Shown in pieces: positions 8,233-15,902 of a stretch of DNA of 64,000 nt. The stretch comes from Methylotuvimicrobium sp018830325. Lineage in GTDB: Bacteria > Pseudomonadota > Gammaproteobacteria > Methylococcales > Methylomonadaceae. The notes under the pieces are model-generated. The model saw only the letters and a program-made list of their open reading frames with translations, ran no database searches and was not told where the DNA came from. Position 1 is the first letter of the stretch, and each line of letters starts with the position of its first letter. The translations under genes were made by a program, and so were the position numbers. The stretch spans positions 4,836,001-4,900,000 of the forward strand of contig NZ_CP173170.1 in the NCBI RefSeq assembly GCF_044788715.1, in the 5' to 3' direction.

Positions 8233-9536
8233 TGAGCAAGCAAGGTCTGCAATATAAACTGATTAAGGCTTTTTTACTGCAGATTCTGTTGATCAGTGTT
8301 GCGACGCTAATGGGTGTATTTGCCGCCGCTAAAATCGTCGAAGATGTTCTGGTTCGCGAAGCCTTGCAAGGCGAAGCCGATCATTTTTGGGAACGCTACC
8401 GGCAAAACCCGAATTTTTCCGCACCCGATACGCTCAATATGAGCGGTTATCTGGCTTCCAACGGCGATTTCTCTAAGGTTCCCGAAGCATTACGACTGCT
8501 GCAGCCCGGCTTCGGTCGTGCTTTAATAGATGGACGGCAGCCGATCGTGTATATCGAGGATAATGACGATTCGCGGCTGTATTTAGTCTTCGATGAACAG
8601 CAAGTCGCAGCCTTGTCGTTTTATTTCGGTGTCGTGCCGCTGAGCTTGGTGTTGGTGCTGATTTACGTGTTCGCCTGGATGTCCTATCGGCAATCGAGGG
8701 ATGCTATTTCACCGGTGATTTCACTCGCGCATATCGTCGAAAGTTTCGACTTCAAAAAACAAGGACTCGCCGAACTGGATTTGAGCGAATTTCGACAAAC
8801 TACCGACAGCGATGTCGCCAAGCTGATCGATGCCTTAGATCACTTTACCGAGCGCTTGGAGTTGTTCATCGAACGCGAACGCAATTTTACGCGTGACGCC
8901 AGCCACGAACTCAGAACGCCGCTGGCCGTCATCAAAAGCTCGTTAGCCTTGTTGCATAAGCGCTCGGATTACCAGCCGAACGAACAACGATCGTTGCAAA
9001 CGATAGAATGTACATTACGCGACATGGAAGGTTTGATCGATACGTTGTTATTACTGGCCCGCGAGGAGTCTTCACCGCTGCCCGAGGATGATGTGTTGAT
9101 TAACGATCTGCTCAGCAATCTGGTTGAGCAAGTCGGCAGGGCGGTCACCAACGACAAAATCAGTGTCGAAGTCGAACAAAATTGTTTGTTGTCGGTGCCG
9201 GCCGCTGAAAAAGTCTTGAGTATCTTATTGACCAATTTACTGCGCAACGCATTTAGCTATACCCAGGCAGGCACGGTTTGCATTACCATCGACGAAAATC
9301 GCGTCACAATCGCAGATACCGGCATCGGCATGGAGCAAAAACAACTCAAGCAGGTATTCGAACCCTTCTATCGCGCTCAAGACGGTCAAAACGGCCACGG
9401 CTTAGGGTTGACGATCGTCAAGCGGCTTTGCAATCGTTTCGGCTGGAAACTCAAAATTCGCAGTAAACCCGGCGAAGGCACGGCTATATCGGTGGTTTTT
9501 CCGAAAGCGCGCCGGGTCGGGGGGAAAAGAAATTAA
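8229..9536 (+). CDS. Sensor histidine kinase without adjacent response regulator
   Basis: 435 residues. Two transmembrane helices (about 15-37 and 130-152) flank a periplasmic sensor region of about 95 residues. The HisKA box SHELRTP places the phospho-accepting histidine at 226. The ATPase domain has the N box (LLTNLLRNAFSY), the G1 box DTGIGM and the G2 box GHGLGLTIV. The start overlaps the stop of the fusion gene by 4 bases, so it is translated as the last gene of the lipid operon. No response regulator precedes or follows it. It may sense membrane state and feed a regulator elsewhere; this is inference. Confidence 0.9.
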   Translation: MMSKQGLQYKLIKAFLLQILLISVATLMGVFAAAKIVEDVLVREALQGEADHFWERYRQNPNFSAPDTLNMSGYLASNGDFSKVPEALRLLQPGFGRALIDGRQPIVYIEDNDDSRLYLVFDEQQVAALSFYFGVVPLSLVLVLIYVFAWMSYRQSRDAISPVISLAHIVESFDFKKQGLAELDLSEFRQTTDSDVAKLIDALDHFTERLELFIERERNFTRDASHELRTPLAVIKSSLALLHKRSDYQPNEQRSLQTIECTLRDMEGLIDTLLLLAREESSPLPEDDVLINDLLSNLVEQVGRAVTNDKISVEVEQNCLLSVPAAEKVLSILLTNLLRNAFSYTQAGTVCITIDENRVTIADTGIGMEQKQLKQVFEPFYRAQDGQNGHGLGLTIVKRLCNRFGWKLKIRSKPGEGTAISVVFPKARRVGGKRN

Positions 9537-9775
9537 AAGTTTTTCCTGCTTGCAAAGAATCGCCGGATTAGCAGAGGCGAGCAACGATCAAGAGAAAACC
9601 CTCTTGGCCGGGCACTGCCGGGAAACCGGGCGGCAAACAGAGAAAACCAACATCACCCTACTGGGCAGGGAGTGTCTGCCCTACTCATCAAACCTCTGTT
9701 TTCGCGCTCGACAATTTTTTACATGCCGAGTAGTATCTTGAAGTTATTGGTTTGTCTTTATTTCAGAGGTGTCTT

Positions 9776-10468
9776 ATGAGTCCCAAAAAACGATTTTTTA
9801 TCGGCGGGTTCGGGGCACTGATGCCTGTGCTTGTTTCATTACTGGCAATCGATATCGGCGCAATATTCGATGACGAAAGCACTCTCACAACCGGTAATAT
9901 CATCGGTGTTTTCATTCGCTATATCATATTATTTCTGATCGGCGGGTTTATAGCGTACCTACATGAAGACGAAATAAAGCCGTTCAAGCTATTCGAAATA
10001 GGCATTGCCGCACCTGCACTAATTTCTTCATTAATCACCGCGCAAAGTGCGACGGCAACGGCAACAGTCGATACGACCGAAAAGATATCTTGGTCGATCA
10101 TTGCTTCGGCTTACGCAGCCGACGACTCGAAAGAGTCGAGTTTTGTTTCCGATATATTCAAAGGAATTACCGGATCGATCTACCGAGCTCCAACCGAAAG
10201 AAAAACAGAAACACCGCAAAAACCCGTGCCGGAGCCGATCCGCCCTAAGCCTTCTCCTTCAAAGCCTGAGAATGTTCAATCTATCCGACTCAGATCCTTA
10301 TACAGCCAAGCACGGGATGAGATGGACCGGAGCGAAGCCTTGGCGCTTGAAATTAAGGCGCTGGAATCGGAACTAAAAGCCGCCAAAAGCACCGCTGCCG
10401 AACTTGAAAAGCAAATTCGGGAAAAAAATACGCTTCTAGACCTTATAAAACGGGGCTCAGGTAATTGA
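9776..10468 (+). CDS. Hypothetical inner-membrane protein with coiled-coil C-terminus
   Basis: 230 residues from the ATG at 9776, chosen because CAGAGGTG lies 4-5 bases upstream; a TTG at 9752 would add eight residues without a ribosome site. Three hydrophobic segments lie in the first 110 residues (MPVLVSLLAI, IRYIILFLIGGFIAYL, and a weaker one near IAAPALISSLI). Then follow a Pro/Lys/Glu-rich linker and a C-terminal coiled coil rich in Glu, Lys and Ala ending near a short Lys/Arg-Gly tail. I do not recognise the family. It stands alone between the kinase gene and a hairpin repeat. Confidence 0.65.
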   Translation: MSPKKRFFIGGFGALMPVLVSLLAIDIGAIFDDESTLTTGNIIGVFIRYIILFLIGGFIAYLHEDEIKPFKLFEIGIAAPALISSLITAQSATATATVDTTEKISWSIIASAYAADDSKESSFVSDIFKGITGSIYRAPTERKTETPQKPVPEPIRPKPSPSKPENVQSIRLRSLYSQARDEMDRSEALALEIKALESELKAAKSTAAELEKQIREKNTLLDLIKRGSGN

Positions 10469-11031
10469 GTTTATACCGATCGTAGATCAAAATTCGGCAC
10501 CGGGGTGACCATCAAAGGACGACATTAATACGTCCATGCTGGCTCTATGCCAGCATCCATGCTGATCCCTCTCCTATCGTTAGGTGTGGGACCGATCACC
10601 CGGCACCTCCTTAAGGACTGCCGAAATTTAAAGTGCGAAAGGTATAAATAGGAATCTCAGCAAGCAAGCTTCGGACTTCAAGGAAATAGAGTTGTTGATC
10701 GACCGATTAACTTGGCAATATGTACATGGGAATCTTTATTACCCAAGACATTATCTTTTTCCACATTATCATTAAATTCCTCAACCGTTTTCTCTGATAC
10801 CTGGCTTTTAAAGTAACGTTCATGAAGGCCAGGTTATCTCCCCTACAAATGAAAGTTCGAAACGCGTGGGGAGGGTGCGCTGAAAAACACCGAAACTACC
10901 GTTCATTAATTTTCAACTCATGCGACAACTATCCTGACACAGGGGGCACAGGTCCTATAGGGGCACCAATTAGTCAAAGTGGAAAAAAAAGAGTAGTGTA
11001 TAAACGCCAATGAATGCAAAGGCTATCATTT
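10469..11031. other. Gene-poor region upstream of the ATP-grasp gene
   Basis: About 560 bases without a convincing gene. The left part is hairpin repeat copy 2 (10495-10607). The remainder is AT-rich; a short open frame at 10822-11013 has no family resemblance, no ribosome site and poor codon use, and is not called. The promoter for the ATP-grasp operon must lie here, but no clear -35/-10 pair can be fixed. Confidence 0.5.
10495..10607. repeat. Long-hairpin dispersed repeat, copy 2
   Basis: Outer arms GGCACCGGGGTGACC and GGACCGATCACCCGGCACC pair imperfectly around a core with AATACGTCCATGCTGG and CATGCTGATCC. The architecture and the AATACGTCC core link it to the copies at 1473, 25128 and 44055, but the inner sequence is more diverged and no nested element is present. 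Confidence 0.6.
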
Positions 11032-12273
11032 ATGAATACGAATCGAAAAGAAAACTTTAATCCCGAAAAAGGTTATGTAGCGCTTCTCGGTTGGAGCATT
11101 AACGCGATTGAAGCCGCTGACCGTTTTGACCGACGCTATGTGGTGGTGGCTCCCGATTGGGCCGAGAATTACTGCAAAGAACACGATATTCCCTATATTC
11201 CCTGGAACTTTGAGCGGCTTAACGATCGCTCCATGGAAATTGCGCAGACCTTGAAAGACATGGGAGTGGATGTTTCAATTCCGCTGTTCGAGGAAACGGT
11301 GGAATGGGCCGGCGCGATCAATTCGGTACTGCTGGATAACCCTCGCCTTTTCGGCCAGGCCATGTTATTGCGCGATAAGGCGCTAATGAAACGGCGCGCT
11401 CAACTGGGCGGTATCCGCGTGGGTATTTTCGAGGAGGCACACGATAGAGAGGATGTGGTGCGTTTTCTCAAACGCGTGAACCAAACCCTGCTCAAACTGG
11501 ATGGTGACCCCAACGACCCCATTCATCTCAAAGCCTTCGACAAGGCCGGTTGTTTGGGGCACAGAGTGATTCGCACGCCCGACGAGGTGGATACCATTCC
11601 CGATGAAGAATTCCCCGTGCTCATGGAATCCCACTTGGACGGCTGGGAATTCGCAGTAGAAGCCTGGATTCATAACGGCAAAATTCACTTTTTGAATATT
11701 TCCGAGTACGTGACCCTGGGTTATTCGGTGTTTGTTCCCGCCACCCCTGAACTAGAAAAATACCGGGCCCAAATTACCACCCAAATTGAAAAACTGATCA
11801 AGGCATTCGATATCGATTTCGGCTTTGTCCATCCTGAGTACTTTGTAACCAACGATGGCGAAATGTACTTCGGAGAGGTGGCCTATCGCCCACCCGGATT
11901 CAAGGTATTCGAGCTACTTGAACGGGCCTATGGCTTCAATGCCTATCAGGGCCTGATCTTGTCCTTCGACCCGAAAACCACCGAAGAAGAAATCACGGCA
12001 TTTTTCCCCAAAGAAGTAGTAGATGCCAAAGGTGTTGCCGGCTGTTTTGGAGTCTATCCACGGCGCCGCGTTGTAAGTAGACTGGAGATCCCCGAGGAGA
12101 CCGAAGAGCACGAGTATTTCGAGTCTCACGAATTGACACCACCTCTGGAAGAAACCGTGACCAAACGCACCGCCTTTGGCACTCACTGGGGACTGGTCTA
12201 CTTTTTCGGTCACGATCCTCACGTTATGAGAGACTTATTGAAGCATCAGGAAGACCTCGATTTTTATGTATAA
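11014..12273 (+). CDS. ATP-grasp domain carboxylate-amine ligase-like protein
   Basis: 419 residues, or 413 if translation starts at the second Met (11032). The N-terminal third (YVALLGWSINAIEAA ... VVVAPDW) is a preATP-grasp Rossmann-like domain as in biotin carboxylase relatives. The ATP-grasp core shows PVLMESHLDGWEFAVEAW (200-217), then FVHPEYFVTNDGEMYFGEVAYRPPG (271-295) with E288 and R292 in the usual metal and phosphate positions. Such enzymes activate a carboxylate with ATP and join it to an amine or thiol; substrates range from amino acids to peptides. It is followed after 28 bases by a gene with a cysteine-protease-like site. Codon choice (CCC, GGC, GTG) and GC content differ from the flanking genes, suggesting transfer. 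Substrate unknown. Confidence 0.82.
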   Translation: MQRLSFMNTNRKENFNPEKGYVALLGWSINAIEAADRFDRRYVVVAPDWAENYCKEHDIPYIPWNFERLNDRSMEIAQTLKDMGVDVSIPLFEETVEWAGAINSVLLDNPRLFGQAMLLRDKALMKRRAQLGGIRVGIFEEAHDREDVVRFLKRVNQTLLKLDGDPNDPIHLKAFDKAGCLGHRVIRTPDEVDTIPDEEFPVLMESHLDGWEFAVEAWIHNGKIHFLNISEYVTLGYSVFVPATPELEKYRAQITTQIEKLIKAFDIDFGFVHPEYFVTNDGEMYFGEVAYRPPGFKVFELLERAYGFNAYQGLILSFDPKTTEEEITAFFPKEVVDAKGVAGCFGVYPRRRVVSRLEIPEETEEHEYFESHELTPPLEETVTKRTAFGTHWGLVYFFGHDPHVMRDLLKHQEDLDFYV

Positions 12274-12301
12274 TCTGCCTCTACGATTATAAGGAGGCAG
12301 C

Positions 12302-14317
12302 TTGACTGATTCTGACACGCTAGATATTGCCAGGCTAGACAACTTGTCGGAAAAACTAGACAAGGCACTACAAGCCCTGGCCGAAGTCAGTGACTTTGCA
12401 AAAATCACTCGCATTCGCCGGGTTTTCGACACGGCGCGACTACTGATGCTGCTGGAGGGCGGGTGTGCCAGAGTTGAGGCCCGTGCTCAGCAGATTGAGG
12501 AAGCGGGGGTGTTTTTAGGCTCGGATTGGGACGAGCCCCAGCTTCTGATTGCCAGCTTGACCAGCCACTCGCTCAAAAGCTCCAATTCCGACACGGTGGT
12601 GGTTGAGGCCTTGAATGAGCTGCGCCTACTCGCTATTGCCATGGGTGATTACCTTCACCCCAGCATGTCCCTAGAACAGGCGCATCACTATCTAACTCAG
12701 GTAATGGCCATCAATCTAGGCTTCCTCTTTGCAAACCCCAGTGAGGCCGAACGGGAACAACAGGGCAAACTGTCTCTGCTGCCCCGAAAATTGTTTCGTC
12801 ACTTAGCCGAGCGCATCGGCTTCGAGCATGTGATCGATAAACTGATTGAAGAGATTTGGCGCATTCTGCAACAGCGGCCTATACAGGTGGATAGCGTAAA
12901 ACAGATGATTACCCAGATTGCCATCTGTCAGGCCAACCCGGATATCGACCTCGGAATCAGCGGTCAGGGCGCGGATCGGTTGATCAGCAGCCTTTATGGC
13001 GCCACCCAGGCATGCCGGGAGGATCCCGGCGTCGAAGTTTACCGTCAGCGCTTGAGTAGTATGGATTCCAGCGCTCTTCAGTACGAGGCCACCGGTTTTG
13101 CCCGGGCCATGCACGATACTGGTCTGGTTTCGCCTTATCACGCCGTACTGTTGCGTTACCTGCAGGAACACGGCGACCACCTGCTTTCCGAGGCCCTAGG
13201 ATTGTCCAGTACTGGCCGCGATTGCCTGCTCTGTTATGGTGATCTGGTGCGCGCTATGATCAATGAAACTGTGTATTCCCAAACGGCCCAAGCCATTTAC
13301 GGCCTCGCATTGCTTCTGGAGCGAGGGGTTTTGTATCAACCTCCTGTGGCACCGGCACTCTGGCGCCAACTGTCATTACCCATTTCATCTCACTGTGAAC
13401 AGCGCCTGATACAGGCCTTTGGCCCCGAACCCACGGCTCGAGCCTGGTTGATGCAGGGCGTACTCTGTATGCTGGGCCTACCCCTGGGGGTCGGACAAGG
13501 CAATAACCCCACCTGCCAATCGGCTCGAGCCCTCTCCATGTGGGCCTACAACGACCCTGATTATATGCTGCAAATGGTGGTCTGGGCCGCCCGAGACGAC
13601 GAAATCATTATTCACTTTGAGGGGCAACCGATTTCCTCGCGGGAAAGTGTTTCCGGGGTTGCCAAGGAACTTCCCTTGGATCTGGATCCGGTTTCACTTC
13701 TGGTGGTACCGCACCTAGATCGCATATATGCGGAAATGGGGCGGCGCTGCAGTGAACGGGAAGGCGATCCACACCGCTGGATTAACCCAGAGTTTCATGG
13801 CTGGTGGTCGGGCCGGGGCTTTCGCATCAATGTGGATGTAAAAACCGGAAAGCTGGACCAGCTGGAAGATTTTCTGCGCCACTTTTATGCCAGCTACCAC
13901 CCCTACTACAACGGCAATCAACCGCTGATCCACCCTCAACCCGCCGGTATTGCCGTTACCGACAGCGCGGGGCGATTTGTGGGCTGGCACGCCATCACCA
14001 TCCTGCGAGTAGCGCTGGACCCCAAAGAGGAGATGCGTGTCTATTTCTACAATCCCAATAATGACAGCGGCCAGAACTGGGGCAATGGAGTAAAGGTTGA
14101 CACCTCGGGCAATGGCGAACGTTTTGGCGAGGCGTCACTGCCTTTCGAACAATTCGCTTCCCGGCTATACATTTTCCATTACGACCCTTTGGAAAGGGGC
14201 GAGTTGGCCCAGGTGAGCGCCGAGGAACTCAACAGAGTCAAAAATCATATTTACCAGAGCTGGGGCGCCAACCGCCTGCCTGCCGATCCCATACAAGCCA
14301 GCGCATCGCAATACTAG
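12302..14317 (+). CDS. 671-aa protein of unknown family with papain/C39-like Gln-Cys-His-Asn site
   Basis: Start is TTG at 12302, supported by AAGGAGG ending four bases upstream; no in-frame ATG is better placed. Residues 1-380 are helical, without a recognisable domain. The C-terminal half contains Q399-GNNPT-C405, the Gln-to-Cys spacing of six seen in papain and C39 peptidases (oxyanion Gln, nucleophile Cys). It is followed by GRFVGWHAITI (H563) and YFYNPNNDSGQNWGNG (N584/N586), which fit the remaining triad members. I infer a cysteine peptidase, transglutaminase-like or acyltransferase fold. It forms an operon with the ATP-grasp ligase, so ligation and thiol chemistry are probably one pathway. 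No signal peptide. No family name recognised. Confidence 0.7.
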   Translation: MTDSDTLDIARLDNLSEKLDKALQALAEVSDFAKITRIRRVFDTARLLMLLEGGCARVEARAQQIEEAGVFLGSDWDEPQLLIASLTSHSLKSSNSDTVVVEALNELRLLAIAMGDYLHPSMSLEQAHHYLTQVMAINLGFLFANPSEAEREQQGKLSLLPRKLFRHLAERIGFEHVIDKLIEEIWRILQQRPIQVDSVKQMITQIAICQANPDIDLGISGQGADRLISSLYGATQACREDPGVEVYRQRLSSMDSSALQYEATGFARAMHDTGLVSPYHAVLLRYLQEHGDHLLSEALGLSSTGRDCLLCYGDLVRAMINETVYSQTAQAIYGLALLLERGVLYQPPVAPALWRQLSLPISSHCEQRLIQAFGPEPTARAWLMQGVLCMLGLPLGVGQGNNPTCQSARALSMWAYNDPDYMLQMVVWAARDDEIIIHFEGQPISSRESVSGVAKELPLDLDPVSLLVVPHLDRIYAEMGRRCSEREGDPHRWINPEFHGWWSGRGFRINVDVKTGKLDQLEDFLRHFYASYHPYYNGNQPLIHPQPAGIAVTDSAGRFVGWHAITILRVALDPKEEMRVYFYNPNNDSGQNWGNGVKVDTSGNGERFGEASLPFEQFASRLYIFHYDPLERGELAQVSAEELNRVKNHIYQSWGANRLPADPIQASASQY

Positions 14318-14412
14318 AGAACATGGAAGGGGCATAGGGTCAGGCCTTACATTTGACATTCGAGTCTTATTGATCTAACTTGAGACTCAAGTTTAATTAG
14401 ACAGGATCTCGA

Positions 14413-15283
14413 ATGGCCAGGCCTTTACGCATCGAATTTGTAGGAGCGCTGTATCATGTGACCGTTCGCGGCAACGCTCAAGAAAATATCTATCGTAACG
14501 ATGCCGATCGGGAGCGGTTTTTGGCGTTGTTACAAAATGCCGTTAATCGTTACGACTGGTATTGCCATGCGTATTGTTTAATGGACAATCATTACCACTT
14601 ATTGATTGAAACCGGCGCGCCGACTTTATCCAAGGGAATGAAATATCTTAACGGTACTTATACGCAGTCTTCTAATCGTCGGCATCACCGCGTCGGTCAT
14701 GTTTTTCAAGGCCGTTTCAAAGCGATATTGGTACAAAAAGACGCCTACCTGCTGGAACTGGCGCGTTATATCGTTTTGAATCCGGCAAGAGCGCAAATGG
14801 TAAGAACAATCAAGCAGTGGCGCTGGAGCAGTTATCGTGCAACAGCCGGTTATGATGATGCTCATGCCTGTTTAACCACGGACTGGATACTTGCAAGATT
14901 TGCGGACTCAAAAAATGAAGCGCAGCTGCGATACCGCGAATTTGTAAAAGCCGGCAAGAGACAGCCCTCACCTTGGCAATGCTTAAAAAAACCAAATCTA
15001 TTTAGGCGATGACGACTTCATCAAAGACATGCAGAGCAATCTCGACCCTGAGCAGTCGCTGAAGGATATACCCAAAAAGCAAAAACAGGCGCCGATAAAA
15101 CCGTTGGCGTATTATGCCGAGCATTATAAAACTCGCAATGAAAGCATGGCGCATGCCTATTTAAGCGGCCACTATACGCTGGCTCAAGTGGGCGAATATT
15201 TTGGTGTGAGCTACGCTACAGTGAGCCGAGCAGTGAAACAGGTGGAAAAAGGGAAGACAAATGTCAAACGTAAGGTAGAGTAG
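14413..15283 (+). pseudogene. REP-associated tyrosine transposase (RAYT), frameshifted at an A7 run
   Basis: Two frames together make a full-length RAYT. The first (14413-15012, 199 residues) has the Y1-transposase HUH motif MDNHYHLLIE and the catalytic tyrosine region LELARYIVLNPARA. It derails after a run of seven A at 14985-14991 and stops at 15012. Removing one A restores ...LKNQIYLGDDDFIKDMQ and runs into the second frame (to 15283), which carries the C-terminal helix-turn-helix (YTLAQVGEYFGVSYATVSRAVKQ). Such enzymes move REP-type palindromes. The upstream sequence AGGGTCAGGCCTTACATTTGAC is typical of their flanks. The break could be a mutation, a sequencing error, or bypassed by transcriptional slippage on A7. 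Confidence 0.85.
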
Positions 15284-15284
15284 A

Positions 15285-15600
15285 GAGCAGTTTTTTACAC
15301 CAGCCCTCCCTCATCAAACCGGGCATGCGATTTTCCCGCACACGGCTTTCCCTATACAGGCACGAGGTCGGCAACCGCATTAAGTTTACGAGACTACATC
15401 TAGGTTCACTTGCGTTACGGCCTGCATCTTTGCCGTTTAGGAACTCACGACCCTTGATTGCTCAAACGCCGCTCCTGCGTACTACCAAGGCGTATGGACA
15501 ACTCCTTGGGCGGGACTTTAACCCGCTAGCTAAATTACTGTTACTGCGAACACCTACCCCCTATTGCCTATTGCTTGCGATAACTTGCCATTAACCAACA
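15285..15600 (-). mobile_element. Group II intron remnant (domains around DV/DVI)
   Basis: Reading the minus strand, 15349 to 15316 forms a group II domain V hairpin: AAAGCCGTGTGCGG, GAAA-type loop, CGCATGCCCGGTTT, with the catalytic AGC near the 5' side. It is followed by GATGAGGGAGGGCTGG (start of domain VI) and ends near CTCTACTCTAC. Upstream on the same strand, 15350-15590 contains pieces typical of ribozyme domains I-III (AGCGGGTTAAAGTCCCGCC, AAGATGCAGGCCGTAACG, CTAGATGTAG, GTTGCCGACCTCGTGCCTGTATAGG). No reverse transcriptase and no clear 5' end are seen, so it is a truncated or ORF-less copy. The reading frame across it on the plus strand is spurious. Confidence 0.7.
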
Positions 15601-15902
15601 ATCCAGACAAATAAACCTGTCTATAAAATTGCAACCGACTTTAGACGGTATTTTTTCGTTGTCAATTTCACCGACCTTAGCTGACAACATAAGGAATATC
15701 ATTCATATTGAGCATGCGTCCCTGCAGACCAGGCCCACTGATCGCGATAGTATCAAGCCGTTTCACCGAATGACGTTCGCTATTCGTGGTCAACAAAGCT
15801 AAAATTGAGACTTTTTTGACTTGCTGTGCATGTCGCCGGATCGACGCAGAATAAAGCGATGAACGCTTTGATGTTTTTATATTTTGGATTCCAGTTAACC
15901 TT
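15601..15902. other. Intergenic region upstream of the DHCR24-like gene
   Basis: About 300 bases between the intron remnant and the FAD oxidase. No gene, RNA or clear promoter hexamers can be supported. A reading frame on the minus strand here has no family resemblance. Confidence 0.4.

Noticed and set aside
9537..9775. Possible riboswitch in the leader of the hypothetical membrane gene (GC-rich pairs around 9615-9640)
   Set aside because: No match to the conserved boxes of cobalamin, c-di-GMP, TPP or other classes that I can recognise by eye.
10822..11013. 63-codon reading frame before the ATP-grasp gene
   Set aside because: No ribosome site, no similarity to a known family, and composition like the surrounding non-coding DNA.
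15325..15594. 89-codon plus-strand reading frame
   Set aside because: It runs antisense through the group II intron remnant; no ribosome site and no protein-like pattern.
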